DNA from: Edaphochlamys debaryana
Taxonomy: Eukaryota; Chlorophyta; Chlorophyceae; Chlamydomonadales
Assembly: GCA_016858145.1 (NCBI GenBank)
Contig: JAEHOE010000253.1
Span: 1-64,000, forward strand
Length of the DNA stretch: 64,000 nt
Reading direction: 5' to 3'
Shown here in pieces: positions 12,001 to 20,900 of the stretch. The position numbers were made by a program, and so were the translations under genes. Positions within the stretch are counted from its first letter, which is position 1. Each line of letters begins with the position of its first letter. Below the pieces are notes generated by a model that worked only from the letters and a program-made list of their open reading frames with translations, was not told where the DNA came from and did no database searches.

Positions 12001-15000
12001 GCGGCCATGGCGGCGGCGGGCGGCCGCAGCGGCGGCCCGGGGCGGAGCGGGGCGGCAGCCGGGAGGTGAGCCTGACGCATCCGAGCTAGGCTGCCCCTGG
12101 CGGTTGCAGCCGACGATTATGCCCTCACCTGCCCCACCCTTGAACTGCCCTTGGTCCCTCAGCTGGTGCCGCGGCCGACGCCGCAGACGATGAGACCCGG
12201 GCGGAGGCGGGCCCTGCGGCGCTCCGGGCTATGGGCCGCCGGCGCGGGGGCCGTGACCACGTGAGTCGGATGCCGTTTGAGCCCTGGAAAGGGCCCGGCC
12301 ACCCGCTCTCCGCCTTGCCATCCTGGCCGCATGCTGATTGCTAGCGCTAGCTGGACTTCCCCTCCCCCAGCGTGCCCACCCACGCAACCCTGCCGTACTG
12401 ATCTCCGTACGCCTACCGCACACCTGCCGTACAGATGGTGGACATGCTCATCCGCGGCATCGACCAGGCCATGGAGGATATGGGCGTCCCGGGCGGGTCC
12501 AGCGAGGAGGAGGACGAGGACGGCGCGGGCGGCGGCGGCGCGGGGGGCCGCCGCGGCCGGCGGCGCCACATCGGCCGCGTTGTCGGGGACGACGAGGGCG
12601 ATGAGGAGGGGTTCGATGATGATGACGACCTGGATGGCATGGACGAGGACGATGATGAGGACGAGGAGGGGGAGGAGGGCGAGGACGGCGACGAGGGCGA
12701 GGAGGGCGAGGGCGAGCTGGGCGACGAGATGCAGATGCAGCGCCTGCAGGGTGGGTGCGGGGGTGAGGGATGGGGGGTGGGGCTGGGGCCGTGTGGGGCA
12801 GAGCGGGGCGTTGGGCGCGGGCTGACGGCAGGGACTGCGTGGTGTGGTGGGCTGGGGGCTGGCGGGCTGGGTGCTGCAGTCTTTGACGGCGCTCAGCCTG
12901 CGCCTGCCCAGTCCCAGCCGCCCTGCCGCCCCCTGCGGCTCCCTTGCCTGCCCGTGCTCGCCCTTGCACTCCCTTACCGTCCCTTGCCCTCCCCATCTTA
13001 CCCCCAGACGAGATGAGCGAGGACGCCGAGGCGGAGGAGGGCTTCAGCGACGACGAGGACGGCGAGCACGCGCACCTGCTTGGGGGCCACGGCGATGACG
13101 AGGACATCGATGACGTGGACATCGGCGAGCTGGGCGTGGGCGATGATGACGAGGACGAGGACGAGGACGGGCATGATGACGAGGACGACGACGAGGGGGA
13201 TGAGGACGAGGATGACGAGGACGGGCACCACCACCACCTGCACCACCACGGAGACGACGGGGAGGAGCTGGGCGAGGAGGGCGATGAGGAGCTGGTGGAG
13301 GAGGAGGAGGATGCCGAGGGTGAGGCAGGGAGGGGGTGGGGTGGGGGTGGGGTGGGGAGGAGCGTTGGGAGGTTGGGCTGGCCTCTCTTGGATGCCGTTT
13401 GTGGAATAACTGCTAAACCTACTAAACCTTGGCCCACGGCTTCCTGCCGCTTGGCTCAAGCCTCGCAGCACGCACGCCCCGCGTAACTCCTTGCCCCTCG
13501 ACTTGACGCCGCTCTGCCGCCCAACCAAACCCTCTCGTTCCTCGCCTCCGGACTGACCTTTCTCCCACCCGCTCCCGCAGACGGCGGCGAGGTGGCCGAC
13601 CCCTTCGCCCCCGACCCCCACGCGGCCCACGGCGAGGACGGCCTGGCCGCCCTCAACGCCGGCGGCATGGCGGATGGGGGCATGGGCATGGACGGGGAGG
13701 AGGGCGACGGGCGCGGCGAGGACGAGGATGAGGACGAGGACGGCGGGGACGTGGACGAGGACGATGGCACCGAGCGCGGCTACGACGATGAGGGCGAGGA
13801 GGACTACGATGACGGGGGCGAGGGCGACATGGGGGACGGGGGCGACGGACGGCTGTTCATGACGGGTGAGTTGTAGGGGAAGGGGGAAGGAAGGAAGGAA
13901 AGAGGGAGACGGGAAGGGAGGGGTTGAATGAAGGTGCGGTGTAGCGGCAGCAGCGCTGCCAGCGGTCTGCCAACCCCAACCCAAGTCAAGACACGCCTTA
14001 CCTTCACTTACCCGCCCTCCTTACCTCTCCTCGCTCCCCCCCTGCCCGCCCCCGCCCCCACCAGCAGCCGACGGCGACCTCTTCCCCGTGGTCATGCGCA
14101 CCGCTCGCCGCAGCACCGGCGGCACCCTCACCGCCCGCTTCGACGTGGGCGGGGAGCTGGAGGACCTGGGGCTGGGCGGCGGCGGCGCGGGGGTGCCGCG
14201 GGCGCAGCTGTCGGCCCTGGCGGAGCTGCTGCAGGGCGGCGGCGAGTGGCTGGGCGGCAGCGGCCGCCGCAACCGCACCTTCAGGTGGGTGGGGTTGGCC
14301 TGGGGGCGGCGGACCGATAGACAAGACGGGCTCCGTGGAACGCCACGTGGAACGCCACTGCGCAGCCTGGTAGACACGGCCTGCTTTGGACGCTGAGTGC
14401 GGCTTCGGGAGAGTCGAGTTGGGGGGTATACCACGGTCGCTTTGCAGCACTCCGCAGGCCCCCACAAACCGCGCCAACCTGTCTGCTCTGTCGCCCCGGG
14501 TACCCCCTCAGGTACCGCCTGGTCGGCCCCGACGGCGCGGGCGGTGCGGGCGGCGCCGGCGGCGCAGCGGGCGCGGGGGCCGAGGGCGGCATCGACCCCG
14601 CGCACCTGCTGGGCCTGGCCTCCAGCCTCATGCCCACGCAGCACCGCCTGCTGGGCCGAGGCACGGCCGGCGGCGGCGCGGCGGCGGCCCTGGCTGCGTC
14701 CAACACGCTGCCGCTCAGCGTGGTGCAGCCCCGGGCGGGCGCGGCGCCGGGCACGGCGGCCATCGCCATGCCGGGTGGGTGGGCTGTGGGTGGGGATCTT
14801 GGGGCTTGGGACGTGCGGGCCGGGGGTTTGACGCCCTGTTCGGGTCGAGGTACGAGAGGCTTGCCTAGTGTTGGGGATCATCAGTTGTTGCCAGGGGCCC
14901 TCCTGCACTTCAGCCGAAGCCCCAACACCTCTGTTGCTGAAAAGGACTGCCTGCCCGGCTGCCCCGCTGCCGAACCCTGATGCGTGCCCGGACTCCACAC

Positions 15001-15706
15001 TGCACAGCAACCCCGCGAACCCTACCTAGTCCCCACCCACAGCTCTCACCCGCCACCCTTCGCTGCCCCCCGCAGGCCCCAACGCGCCCGCCGCAGAGAT
15101 GCTCGCCGCCCTCCAGAACGTCATTGGCGCCCACCTCATGGCGGCGGCGGGCGGCGGCGGCGCCGCCAACGGCGCCGACGGCTTCATGGCGCGCGGCGGT
15201 GGCGGCGGCTTCCTTGCCGGCGGCGGCGGCTTCATGGGGGGACCCGGCGGCATGCCCAACTTCCTCCGCGGCGGTTTCCCCAACATGACGCCTGATGATC
15301 TGGCACGTGTGCTCAATGAGGGGCCGCCGTGGGGCGGGCCCGGCCAGGCCCAGGCCATGCGGGGCGTACGGGAGGAGCCGCGCACGGGAGTGGACGCGGC
15401 GATCGACGCACGTGGGTGAAGGGAGGGTTGTGGTGGAAGGGAGGAGAGGAAGGGAGGGGAGGCGGAAGGTGCTTTGGGAAGGGGGGCTGGATCGGGATGG
15501 GAGAAACGAAGGGCTGGGGGGGAAGAGGCGGGGTCAGGAGAGGCCCTGGGCGCGGGGCTGCCAGTCCGCCGCGCTTATGCAGGGCAGTGAGCGATCTCCT
15601 CCCACCCCCCCGCTCAATCTCCGCCCCACTCGCCCTCCTCCCCCTTCCCCCCTTCCTCCTCCTCCGCAGGCGCTCTGGAGCAACAGATGGTGGGCCTAGG
15701 GAAAAA
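1..15706 (+). CDS. UPL1: HUWE1/UPL1-type HECT E3 ubiquitin ligase, partial, HECT domain missing
   Basis: Many exons encode the non-catalytic part of a UPL1/UPL2 (HUWE1/TOM1) family ubiquitin ligase. Exons at about 264-431, 711-830 and 1018-2575 match the DUF908 region, for example VPEPLRALALRALGVQLQDR and the stretch before GLEELFR. About 2836-6360 covers the DUF913-like helical region. A UBA domain lies at 6755-6906, and a long Ala-rich exon at 7083-8577 holds a possible UIM. Further exons run at about 8727-8942, 9206-9270, 9482-10811 (with a Lys/Asp-rich KDKDK tract), 11059-11251, 11541-11747, 12435-12750, 13008-13319, 13580-13866, 14066-14284, 14512-14774 and 15076-15414. Family members finish with a HECT domain carrying the catalytic Cys; none is seen. 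The last readable exon (about 15669) soon reaches TAG at 15704. The start lies left of the window. Several conserved stretches between 1,400 and 3,600 change frame without a plausible intron, while the UBA-to-acidic half reads cleanly. It could be a truncated pseudogene, or its HECT exons may lie beyond the repeats. Confidence 0.85.
6755..6906 (+). other. UBA domain of the UPL1-like protein
   Basis: Within the exon at about 6535-6906 the translation runs from FAPDAALVQTIVGDGGFS to VEAAMEWLVMHPEE. This has the spacing and the GGFS / AEEAIRRVGANSVE / AMEWL pattern of the UBA domain of plant UPL1/UPL2 and animal HUWE1, which binds ubiquitin. It is followed by an intron and then by an exon with a possible UIM-like helix (DDTVLGATLGAALAAIEERP, about 7181-7240). 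This domain order (helical repeats, UBA, UIM, acidic region) is the main basis for the family call. Confidence 0.85.
12435..13866 (+). other. Acidic Asp/Glu-rich region (DUF4414-like) of the UPL1-like protein
   Basis: Three consecutive exons (about 12435-12750, 13008-13319, 13580-13866) encode long Asp/Glu runs. They follow a helix MVDMLIRGIDQAMEDMG and include a His-rich patch (HHHHLHHHGDD). UPL1/HUWE1 proteins have a comparable acidic stretch between the UBA/UIM region and the HECT domain. Reading is clean through all three exons. The next exons (14066-15414) are Gly/Ala-rich and lead towards where HECT should start. Confidence 0.7.
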
Positions 15707-15814
15707 ATAGATATTCCTTCATCCTGGGACAGCTCTGGCTAACCCCCAACTAACTCGTGTCCGGCACCCCACCCCCCTCAGCCGTACAGGAGTTGACTTG
15801 GGAGTCGGCAGCTG

Positions 15815-16090
15815 CGCGAGTGTGAGCAGGTAGTTGTACGGTTGCCCGGCTGGGAAGCTGCCTGACTGTAGTGACGCACACGGGCCGTTGGCGCTCGTCG
15901 GCAGGCACGCGAGTGGGAATGAGCAGTTGAGCGTGCACGCGTGTGGGAAGCTGCGGCAGGGCACGGTGGAGCACGGCGGAGGCTGGCGGTTGGCGCGGCG
16001 CGCGAGTGGGAGTGCATAGTCGCGCGCGTGCCGTTTGGGGAGCCGCGTGTGTGAGCCGCGTGTAAACTCAGAGAGACGCATGCGGCTGCC
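15815..16090. repeat. Degenerate 93-bp tandem repeat, three units
   Basis: The motif CGCGAGTG starts at 15,815, 15,908 and 16,001, exactly 93 bp apart each time. Partly conserved flanks (GAGTGGGAATGAGCAG, GAGTGGGAGTGCATAG) and related AAGCTGC segments sit between them. The units have drifted considerably, so this is an old array. It has no coding frame. Confidence 0.5.
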
Positions 16091-16204
16091 CCTGTTCCAT
16101 AAGCTGCCTCTGGGCGCACACGGCTTCACAGCGCGGGTGGGGCTCGCTGGAGTGCACGACAGGCGCTGGGGGGCACACGCGGGCGGAGCGCAGGGGCAGC
16201 TCGC

Positions 16205-16290
16205 AGGAAACTCGGTGGTAACTCGCGCGAAACTCAGGTAAAACTCATGCGAAACTCACCCAAAACTGGAGTGAAACCAAGAAGTGGCCA
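16205..16290 (+). repeat. Cluster of short GAAACTC-like motifs upstream of a TATA box
   Basis: Within about 80 bp the sequence repeats variants of (C)GAAACTC or AAAACT six times, at 10-16 bp spacing. The cluster ends about 35 bp before the TATA box at 16,321. It could be an old microsatellite or a set of regulator sites; there is no evidence to choose. Confidence 0.4.
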
Positions 16291-16319
16291 TTCTTGCGGG
16301 CCCCGCTCCAACCTTGCTA

Positions 16320-16331
16320 GCGTATAAATAG
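16320..16331 (+). promoter_or_regulatory. TATA box-like element GTATAAATAG
   Basis: GCGTATAAATAGCTGC is a near-consensus TATA box in otherwise GC-rich DNA, just downstream of the GAAACTC cluster. No open gene follows on the + strand before the LTR begins at about 16,737, so its target is unknown. It may be a relic promoter. Confidence 0.35.
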
Positions 16332-16567
16332 CTGCAAGCATTATTGTATTTATTGGGACAGTGAACGTTGGGGGTCAGCCGCTCCATGCTCGTTCAATTC
16401 ATCACCTTATGCAGCGCGCAGTAAGCGTCGGGGCTCAGGTCCTCCTGCAGCTGCTTCGCAGGCAGCCAGAGCTAGAAAGCGGCTTCCTGCTGCTTTGGGG
16501 TGGTCTGGCATTTCTGACACAGGCTGTTTCAGAGCCGCTCAGCCTCTGGAGGGATCTGTACAGGCCA

Positions 16568-16642
16568 ATAAAGGGCTCTGAAGGGCGTTGAAGGGCTCTG
16601 AGGGGCTCTGAGGGCTCTGAAGGGCTTTGAAGGGCTTTGGAG
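16568..16642. repeat. GAAGGGCTCTGA-type short tandem repeat
   Basis: Imperfect copies of (G)AAGGGCTCTGA, AGGGGCTCTG and AAGGGCTTTG follow one another for about 75 bp. There is no coding frame of note. It ends about 90 bp before the left LTR of the retrotransposon. Confidence 0.6.
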
Positions 16643-16736
16643 GTTAATAACGCGCGCGCATGCTTGGCGGGCCAGTACATACCCAGTTGGCCCACTATCC
16701 AGTTGCAAAGGCCGTGGCAACCCACGCTGTCCCATC

Positions 16737-17593
16737 AGGCAGCGCCCCCACACGAAACACGTACCCACACAAAATGTTTGCGCGGTTGGTGCTGTGTGGC
16801 GGCTCGCCCAAGGACCGTGTTGCGTTGCTGTGAGACGCCCAGAGCTCGGCGTATGAAGACGTGGGCTCTGGTCTCGGCTGTTGCCGCTGGGGGTTGGGTA
16901 GGGCTGTCACGTTGCGGGGCTCAATCAACGGACAGGCGCGGGGATTGCGCAAGGGATGCGCAGTCGCAGTTGCGGAAGCGTAGTTGTTGCGGGACTGGGA
17001 ACCGGTAGACTGTTGACGGAGACTGTAGACTGTTGGGCGTCGGCTGCTATGATGGCGTCAGGGACGTGACGGCAGCAGCAGCGGACGTGACGGGTGCCCG
17101 GCGCTGGAGGGCCGATGACACCAGGAGCTTGGCCTAATCAAGGAGCGGGTGCCAGGCAGCGAGGAGCCGAGGACACAGGAGCTTGGCTGGAGCTGCGGTG
17201 TGTCTGGTGGACTGGCTTGGATGGCACCAGGGCTTGGCTTGGACCCTCCACTTGCGTGCGGCTAAGGGAGCCGGCACAAGGGTACTTGAGAGACTTTAGG
17301 GCTCTGCTGCGGCGCGGCTAAGGGAGCAGCCGCAATAGCACGATAGCAGCAGTTCGACAGCACGATAGCAGAAGCTCGACTCGACGGAGGGCTCAGGCAC
17401 AAGTCCGCGAGGAGCTTAGCACGGTAGCGCAGCAGGGGCTGACGACGTGCTGAGGATGATCAAGGTTGTTGACGCCTTGACACTTGGGAGCTGGGAGCGC
17501 CGCCAGGCTCGAGGGATCAGGTCACAGTCGAGCACTTGGTCGTTACACTCCACGACTACGTGCACAGTATAAGCGCACGTCCACCTTGTTCAC
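16737..17593 (-). repeat. Left LTR, distal fragment (about 857 bp)
   Basis: Nearly identical to 43,343-44,199 of the intact right LTR, from AGGCAGCGCCCCCACACG to CTTGTTCAC. Two substitutions are visible (CTTGGACCC/CTTGGATCC and GACTTTAG/GACTTGAG). It stops exactly at the 9-bp target duplication of element B. The missing remainder resumes at 38,823. Confidence 0.9.
17585..17593. repeat. Target-site duplication CTTGTTCAC, left copy
   Basis: The 9-mer immediately precedes the left end of element B. The matching copy follows the right end at 38,814-38,822. The uninterrupted LTR contains the sequence only once at the corresponding place (44,191-44,199), which proves duplication on insertion. Confidence 0.92.
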
Positions 17594-17680
17594 CAGCTAT
17601 GAGGCCTTGCCCGAGCCCTCTCTCACCTAGGCTCGGGCAGGTCCAGTTCCCCCAGGGGTGCAGGTTCCTCGGGCAGCCGG
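17594..17680 (+). repeat. Left TIR of element B, outer part
   Basis: Inverted relative to 38,725-38,813. After imperfect terminal bases it matches from TGCCCGAGCCCTCTCTCACC through CAGGTTCCTCGGGCAGCCGG with one mismatch (A/C at about 17,662). The rest of this TIR resumes at 27,741, beyond element A. It carries TGCCCGAG or its complement at 17,608, 17,632 and 17,668. Confidence 0.88.
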
Positions 17681-17918
17681 CCGGCCTGCCCGAGAGGCTT
17701 TTCTGCAGACGCAATTTTGCCCCGCTCACAAACGGCCTCCCAAGGCTCGCATTGGGTTATGGTTGACGACTAGAGGGGCTGCGTGGAGGAGCGCGTGCGG
17801 AACAGCGCGTCCCGACGACGGCCCCCGCGGACCGTACGCGGCATGGCGGGCAGCCCTACTCCTTGCCCCGTAGCCAGGGTACTGAGCCAGCCATACGCAC
17901 AGCCGCACAAGTACTTGC
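17681..17918 (+). repeat. Left TIR of element A
   Basis: Inverted copy at 27,497-27,740, running from CCGGCCTGCCCGAG to ACAAGTACTTGC. The transposase ATG lies 25 bp inside it, and the accessory gene begins a few hundred bases inside the other copy. The TIR therefore probably serves as the promoter region for both genes. Confidence 0.9.
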
Positions 17919-17942
17919 CTTACATGCCGCAGCAGTGTTGCA

Positions 17943-20900
17943 ATGGGCAAAGGCAAGCTAGATGACCCCATTGAGAGAGACCTGCGTAATGCGCAAAGGA
18001 ACCGCAAAAGACGGAATGATGGCAACGAAGGAAAGCGCAGCGGCTCTGGCGGTTCCGGCGGCACCCACAAACAGCAGAAGAAACAACAGAAGACAATAGC
18101 CCCGAAATTAGTCGACCACAATGCCCACGATGACGATTTCTTCCGTGGTGATGATAGACACGACAACTTAGACGAGGAGAGCGAAGGAGAAGAGGAACCG
18201 CTCGACAGCGACGCTGAGGGCGATGAGGAGCTTCCGGACGACCTGCCTGCTGAAGGAGAGGTCCTCGCTAGCTATCTGCAACACTATGCCGAAGCTGCGA
18301 CCGGTCGAGGGGAGATGCATGCCGCCGCAGCCAGCGCGCTTCGCGGCCAGACCGCCATCGTGGTGTCCGCGTGTCCGCGCTGCGGCAGCAAGGCGTCGCC
18401 GCCAAAGCTCTGCCCTGTGACCATCGTAACCTGGGACCAACCGATCCAGGTTCAGATGCCGGTGTCCCGGTGCGCGCCGTGTGGGTTATGGCTCCATGTG
18501 CAGCCTACCCAGGCTGACTGCCTGCCCGACTCCCGGCCAGGCTGGAACCTCGGCCTGTCGCGCTCGGGCCAGAGCTTGCTCTGGTGGCACAAACCAATGC
18601 TGCAAATGTACGACGTCCTGTGCTTTCGTACGCGCAAAAGGTTCGGCGGAGGCCTTCAGCCAGTCCATCTTGGACAACTGGGGGCGCAACGGGTATCCCT
18701 GCCCCGATACCGTCTCAAGCACAACCCTCAGACAGCGCTTCCGCCAGTCGCTGCTGCTCTTCTTCGGAGGAGAAGCTGCTGTTGACGAGTATCCCGAGCA
18801 CACGATAGAGTCGTGGCCGAGGGGAGCCGGCAACGGTTGCCCGTGCTGTGGCTGCTCGGTGACTTGCAGCAGGCCGCAGGTCCCCGGTCCACAGCCTGAG
18901 CCGAGGGCGGAGGCGGAGCAGGAGCAGGCGGGGGCCGAGGCGGGGCCCCAGCAGTCCGAGGGGCTGCAGGTGCGTGGTTTGCGCGGTTGTGGGCATGAGA
19001 GATCCGCCCTGGGTCCAGGGAGCGTGGCGCTTGCTGTTTGCGCGCCCGCATGCGGCACCTGCACCGTCTGCCCACCTCCCCGCCTGCCCGCTCCCTGGCG
19101 TTCGCACCTCAGGTCCCCGGTCCACAGCCTGAGCCGAGGGCGGAGGCGGAGCAGGAGCAGGCGGGGGCCGAGGCGGGGCCCCAGCAGTCCGAGGGGCTGC
19201 AGGTGCGTGGTTTGCGCGGTTGTGGGCATGAGAGATCCGCCCTGGGTCCAGGGAGCGTGGCGCTTGCTGTTTGCGCGCCCGCATGCGGCACCTGCACCGT
19301 CTGCCCACCTCCCCGCCTGCCCGCTCCCTGGCGTTCGCACCTCAGGTCCCCGGTCCACAGCCTGAGCCGAGGGCGGAGGCGGAGCAGGAGCAGGCGGGGG
19401 CCGAGGCGGGGCCCCAGCAGTCCGAGGGGCTGCAGGTGCGTGGTTTGCGCGGTTGTGGGCATGAGAGATCCGCCCTGGGTCCAGGGAGCGTGGCGCTTGC
19501 TGTTTGCGCGCCCGCATGCGGCACCTGCACCGTCTGCTCACCTCCCCGCCTGCCCGCTCCTTGGCGTTCGCACCTCAGGTCCCCGGTCCACAGCCTGAGC
19601 CGAGGGCGGAGGCGGAGCAGGAGCAGGCGGGGGCCGAGGCGGGGCCCCAGCAGTCCGAGGGGCTGCAGGTGCGTGGTTTGCGCGGTTGTGGGCATGAGAG
19701 ATCCGCCCTGGGTCCAGGGAGCGTGGCGCTTGCTGTTTGCGCGCCCGCATGCGGCACCTGCACCGTCTGCCCACCTCCCCGCCTGCCCGCTCCCTGGCGT
19801 TCGCACCTCAGGTCCCCGGTCCACAGCCTGAGCCGAGGGCGGAGGCGGAGCAGGAGCAGGCGGGGGCCGAGGCGGGGCCCCAGCAGTCCGAGGGGCTGCA
19901 GGTGCGTGGTTTGCGCGGTTGTGGGCATGAGAGATCTGCTCTGGGTCCAGGGAGCGTGGCGCTTGCTGTTTGCGCGCCCGCATGCGGCACCTGCACCGTC
20001 TGCCCACCTCCCCGCCTGCCCGCTCCCTGGCGTTCGCACCTCAGGTCCCCGGTCCACAGCCTGAGCCGAGGGCGGAGGCGGAGCAGGAGCAGGCGGGGGC
20101 CGAGGCGGGGCCCCAGCAGTCCGAGGGGCTGCAGGTGCGTGGTTTGCGCGGTTGTGGGCATGAGAGATCCGCCCTGGGTCCAGGGAGCGTGGCGCTTGCT
20201 GTTTGTGCGCCCGCATGCGGCACCTGCACCGTCTGCTCACCTCCCCGCCTGCCCGCTCCCTGGCGTTCGCACCTCAGGTCCCCGGTCCACAGCCTGAGCC
20301 GAGGGCGGAGGCGGAGCAGGAGCAGGCGGGGGCCGAGGCGGGGCCCCAGCAGTCCGAGGGGCTGCAGGTGCGTGGTTTGCGCGGTTGTGGGCATGAGAGA
20401 TCCGCCCGCGGGCCGACTTCTCGTTCACTGACGCCTGCCCCATCGTTTGACCCTGGCTGACAGGACCCGCGGTCGGCCGTGTCGGTGCACTGGCTGGCGG
20501 GAGCTCGTGGACCGGAGATTAGTGGGCCTGGGCCCGCAGAGCTGCATTCCGTCCACTTCGATTGCAACTTCAAGGCCAACCTCCTGTCCCAGAAAGGCTA
20601 CACGTCTGCTTACAAGCAGCCTGGCAGGCGCCGCTTCTTCCTTTCCAACCAGAGCGTGCAGGCAGTCCTAGATGATGGACACGCTGCACAACAAATCGGA
20701 GTGACGCACTGCTCTAACTTCAGCGCGGACCAGGTGGGGGATAAAGGCACAGGGCCCTGGCTGGGCCTCGGTACCAACGTGCTGACCGTTTAGTCCCTGT
20801 GTGCAGGTGCTGGCAGCCGAGTCCAAGAAGGTGAGCAGATGTGAGGGGTCAGCGCTGACAGCCAGGTTTGCCACACATGTGCTGCCATATTTGTAGAACC

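Larger units (their letters stand above)
15707..16727. other. Non-coding boundary between the UPL1-like gene and the LTR element
   Basis: No convincing exon continues the UPL1-like gene here. The stretch holds a possible intron end (branch-like AACTAACT and a C-rich tract before CAG near 15,781), a degenerate 93-bp repeat, a run of GAAACTC-like motifs, a TATA box and a GGGCTCTGA-type simple repeat. It then meets the left LTR. What originally filled this place is unclear. Confidence 0.6.

Noticed and set aside
245..14000. Many long - strand Arg/Ala/Pro-rich frames over the UPL1-like gene
   Set aside because: High GC removes stop codons from antisense frames; none has recognisable domains.
18486..20394. 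Long - strand frames through the 233-bp cassettes
   Set aside because: Repeat-driven shadows. The + strand units carry acceptor, exon and donor in consistent phase and join KDZ coding sequence.
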